Shown: piece by piece, positions 6,202-7,030 of the stretch
How positions within the stretch are numbered: position 1 is the first letter of the stretch
How the letters are laid out: the number at the start of each line of letters is the position of its first letter
Source of the DNA: Firmicutes bacterium CAG:110
GTDB taxonomy: Bacteria > Bacillota > Clostridia > Oscillospirales > Oscillospiraceae
Assembly: GCA_000434635.1 (NCBI GenBank)
Contig: HF988057.1
Location: 4,564-11,593 of the forward strand
Length of the DNA stretch: 7,030 bases
Direction of reading: 5' to 3'
Translations under genes and position numbers: made by a program
Notes under the pieces: generated by a model
What the model was told of the DNA's origin: nothing
The model's database searches: none
The model's input: the letters and a program-made list of their open reading frames with translations, nothing else

Positions 6202-6293
6202 TGGCGGAGTGAGAGGGATTTGAACCCTCGCGCGCTTTTTAGACGCCTACTCCCTTAGCAGGGGAGCCCCTTCGGCCTCTTGGGTATCACTCC
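6202..6293 (-). tRNA. tRNA-Ser(GCU)
   Basis: The 92-nt minus-strand gene has a 7-bp acceptor stem (GGAGTGA at 6287-6293 with TCACTCC at 6206-6212), discriminator G and an encoded CCA (6202-6204). The anticodon stem CTCCC/GGGAG encloses loop CTGCTAA, giving anticodon GCT (6257-6259), which reads AGC and AGT serine codons. The long variable arm marks a class II tRNA. The T stem is GAGGG/CCCTC around TTCAAAT. Confidence 0.96.
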
Positions 6294-6329
6294 GAATAAA
6301 AAGAAAACTATTCACTTGATTGCCAAAGT

Positions 6330-6358
6330 ATTCTAGCATATGGCAGAATGTTTGTCAA
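6330..6358 (-). promoter_or_regulatory. Promoter of tRNA-Ser(GCU)
   Basis: On the minus strand TTGACA (6353-6358) and TAGAAT (6330-6335) are 17 bp apart, placing the start about 30 nt ahead of the mature tRNA. Confidence 0.8.
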
Positions 6359-6387
6359 GCACTAATCTCGCCCCTGCGTCAAAGCTC

Positions 6388-6416
6388 TTGACAATTTTCC
6401 CTCTGGATGATATATT
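6388..6416 (+). promoter_or_regulatory. Promoter of tRNA-Ser(UGA)
   Basis: TTGACA (6388-6393) and TATATT (6411-6416) are 17 bp apart. The mature tRNA starts 12 nt below the -10 box, so its 5' leader would be only a few bases. The -35 box lies 30 bp from that of the divergent tRNA-Ser(GCU) promoter. Confidence 0.85.
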
Positions 6417-6427
6417 TTATGAAGTCT

Positions 6428-6516
6428 GGAGAGATGTCCGAGCGGTTTAAGGAGCCAGTCTTGAAAACTGGTGATGGGGCAACCCACCGTGGGTTCGAAT
6501 CCCACTCTCTCCGCCA
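6428..6516 (+). tRNA. tRNA-Ser(UGA)
   Basis: The 89-nt gene has acceptor stem GGAGAGA (6428-6434) with TCTCTCC (6506-6512), discriminator G6513 and encoded CCA (6514-6516). The anticodon stem CCAGT/ACTGG encloses loop CTTGAAA, giving anticodon TGA (6462-6464), which reads TCA and related serine codons. A long variable arm and the TTCGAAT T loop confirm a class II tRNA. Confidence 0.97.
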
Positions 6517-6517
6517 C

Positions 6518-6556
6518 AATACAGCTCATTGCGTGTGCAGTGGGCTGTATTCTTTT
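6518..6556 (+). terminator. Intrinsic terminator of tRNA-Ser(UGA)
   Basis: AATACAGC (6518-6525) pairs with GCTGTATT (6544-6551). The stem continues inward to about 14 bp with two G-U pairs and a 6-nt loop (6532-6537), and CTTTTG follows, giving a moderate U-tract directly after the tRNA CCA. Confidence 0.75.
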
Positions 6557-6584
6557 GACTTGGTGCTTGCAGGAGGGCGAGACC

Positions 6585-6686
6585 GTGGACAAAATGTACG
6601 CGGACAGGGAAACGATTCTGGCCATGGCGCGTGCCGGGGAATTTGTTCCGTGCAGTTATCTGGAAAGGCTGTTTGAATTCTGTTGA
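6585..6686 (+). CDS. Possible 33-residue small protein, unknown function
   Basis: A GTG start (6585) is preceded at 8 nt by a full AGGAGG (6571-6576), the best argument that this is translated. The predicted product (VDKMYADRETILAMARAG through YLERLFEFC) is mostly charged and amphipathic, with no membrane segment and two cysteines. I do not recognise a family. Against it: no promoter can be placed between the tRNA-Ser terminator and the start, so expression would need terminator read-through, and its TGA stop falls inside the -35 box of the next gene. It could be a relic or a short conserved gene linked to the FTR-like protein downstream. Confidence 0.35.
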   Translation: MDKMYADRETILAMARAGEFVPCSYLERLFEFC

Positions 6687-6711
6687 CAAGTGGTTTTTGC
6701 CGATTTATAAT
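6683..6711 (+). promoter_or_regulatory. Consensus promoter of the FTR-like gene
   Basis: TTGACA (6683-6688) and TATAAT (6706-6711) match the sigma-A consensus at all twelve positions with a 17-bp spacer. Transcription would begin near 6718, leaving a leader of about 16 nt that just includes the ribosome site. Confidence 0.9.
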
Positions 6712-6733
6712 GTTCCCTGAAAGGAAGTGTCGG

Positions 6734-6931
6734 ATGATGGCGGTTCGGCTCAATGATGACAAGGAACTGGTAAAAACCATTCGGGAAGGTCTGAAGCACA
6801 CGGGAGGCTACTGCCCCTGTCGGCTGGAGCGGACGGAGGACAATAAGTGCATCTGTAAGGAATTCCGGGAGCAGATCGCAGACCCGAATTTCAAGGGCTA
6901 TTGCCACTGTATGCTCTATTACAAGGATTGA
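6734..6931 (+). CDS. Small FTR catalytic-subunit-like 4Fe-4S protein
   Basis: This 65-residue protein resembles the C-terminal, cluster-binding part of the ferredoxin:thioredoxin reductase catalytic (beta) chain. It has three CxC pairs: CPC (27-29) followed by R, CIC (39-41) and CHC (57-59) followed by MLY. By analogy with the cyanobacterial enzyme, Cys27, 39, 41 and 57 would bind a 4Fe-4S cluster and Cys29 and Cys59 would form the redox-active disulfide. The likely role is electron transfer from ferredoxin to a thioredoxin-like or other disulfide partner in the cytosol; no partner or variable subunit is in the window. It is much shorter than plant and cyanobacterial chains (about 110 residues). 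The start at 6734 has AAGGAAG at suitable spacing; ATG 6737 is a possible alternative. It has its own consensus promoter. Confidence 0.8.
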   Translation: MMAVRLNDDKELVKTIREGLKHTGGYCPCRLERTEDNKCICKEFREQIADPNFKGYCHCMLYYKD

Positions 6932-6941
6932 CAAATAATTG

Positions 6942-6970
6942 TTGACAAATTTCGCCTGCTGTGATACGAT
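6942..6970 (+). promoter_or_regulatory. Promoter of the tRNA-Leu gene
   Basis: TTGACA (6942-6947) and TACGAT (6965-6970) are 17 bp apart, with the tRNA 5' end 34 nt below the -10 box. It starts 10 nt after the stop codon of the FTR-like gene. Confidence 0.75.
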
Positions 6971-7004
6971 ATCCGAGCGCTGAGGGAAACCGGCAGGCAG
7001 ATAT

Positions 7005-7030
7005 GGGCGAGTGGTGGAATTGGTAGACTC
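7005..7030 (+). tRNA. tRNA-Leu, 5' part only
   Basis: The last 26 bases read as a tRNA start: a 7-nt acceptor strand GGGCGAG (7005-7011), TG, then GTGGAATTGGTAGACTC, the D-arm pattern typical of bacterial tRNA-Leu. The anticodon and everything 3' lie outside the window, so the isoacceptor cannot be named. Confidence 0.8.

Noticed and set aside
4911..6212. Long plus-strand open frame of 433 codons opposite metY
   Set aside because: It is antisense to a clearly identified metY and extends through its promoter and the tRNA terminator. The product is Gly/Val-rich low-complexity sequence typical of a shadow frame.
6362..6625. Minus-strand frame spanning tRNA-Ser(UGA) that contains a 'VGFEPTVG' type peptide
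   Set aside because: That peptide is the well-known false product of translating the tRNA-Ser antisense strand. It is a tRNA shadow.
6928..6956. Second TTGACA at 6928 as a further promoter
   Set aside because: No -10-like hexamer occurs 16-18 bp downstream, whereas the TTGACA at 6942 has TACGAT at 17 bp.
1..7030. CRISPR array, insertion sequence, transposase or phage genes
   Set aside because: No regularly spaced direct repeats, transposase motifs or phage-like proteins are visible. The only mobile-looking item is the 122-bp non-coding repeat.

Overview
The window looks like a chromosomal stretch from a GC-rich anaerobic Firmicute, most likely a gut clostridium of the Oscillospiraceae/Ruminococcaceae type. 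This is inferred from strong AGGAGG-type ribosome sites, sigma-A style promoters with 17-bp spacers, the gene set (AsnA, MetA with MetY, a small ferredoxin:thioredoxin-reductase-like protein) and a 122-bp structured intergenic repeat of a style I associate with that group. No species call is possible by eye.

Layout. Positions 1-6293 are read leftward (minus strand). From the right end of that block: tRNA-Ser(GCU) with its terminator; the methionine operon metY-metA; a HAD hydrolase and alpha/beta hydrolase operon; a non-coding interval (1775-2102) holding the repeat element, a hairpin and the asnA promoter; asnA with its terminator; and a complete Phd/Doc-type toxin-antitoxin operon running to the left edge. 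From about 6388 everything is read rightward: tRNA-Ser(UGA) with terminator, a doubtful 33-residue ORF, a 65-residue FTR-like iron-sulfur protein, and the 5' end of a tRNA-Leu cut by the window edge.

How the genes work together. MetA carries Glu at position 111, the residue linked to acetyl-CoA use, so the product named MetA is probably a homoserine O-acetyltransferase. It lies 15 nt downstream of the O-acetylhomoserine sulfhydrylase MetY, and the two would make homocysteine directly from homoserine, acetyl-CoA and sulfide. Their leader is too short for a SAM riboswitch, but a 16-bp dyad covers the -35 box. AsnA makes asparagine from aspartate and ammonia. The two hydrolases are almost contiguous and probably co-translated; their substrates cannot be read from sequence. 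Phd neutralises Doc, an EF-Tu kinase in the characterised family member.

Eight sigma-A-like promoters can be placed, seven with 17-bp spacers and one with 16. One is nested inside the hairpin that ends the metY-metA unit. I found no clear sign of a wholly new system. The best leads are the FTR-like protein with its shifted cysteine spacing, the nested promoter/hairpin, the TIR-bounded repeat, and the putative operators at metY, asnA and phd.
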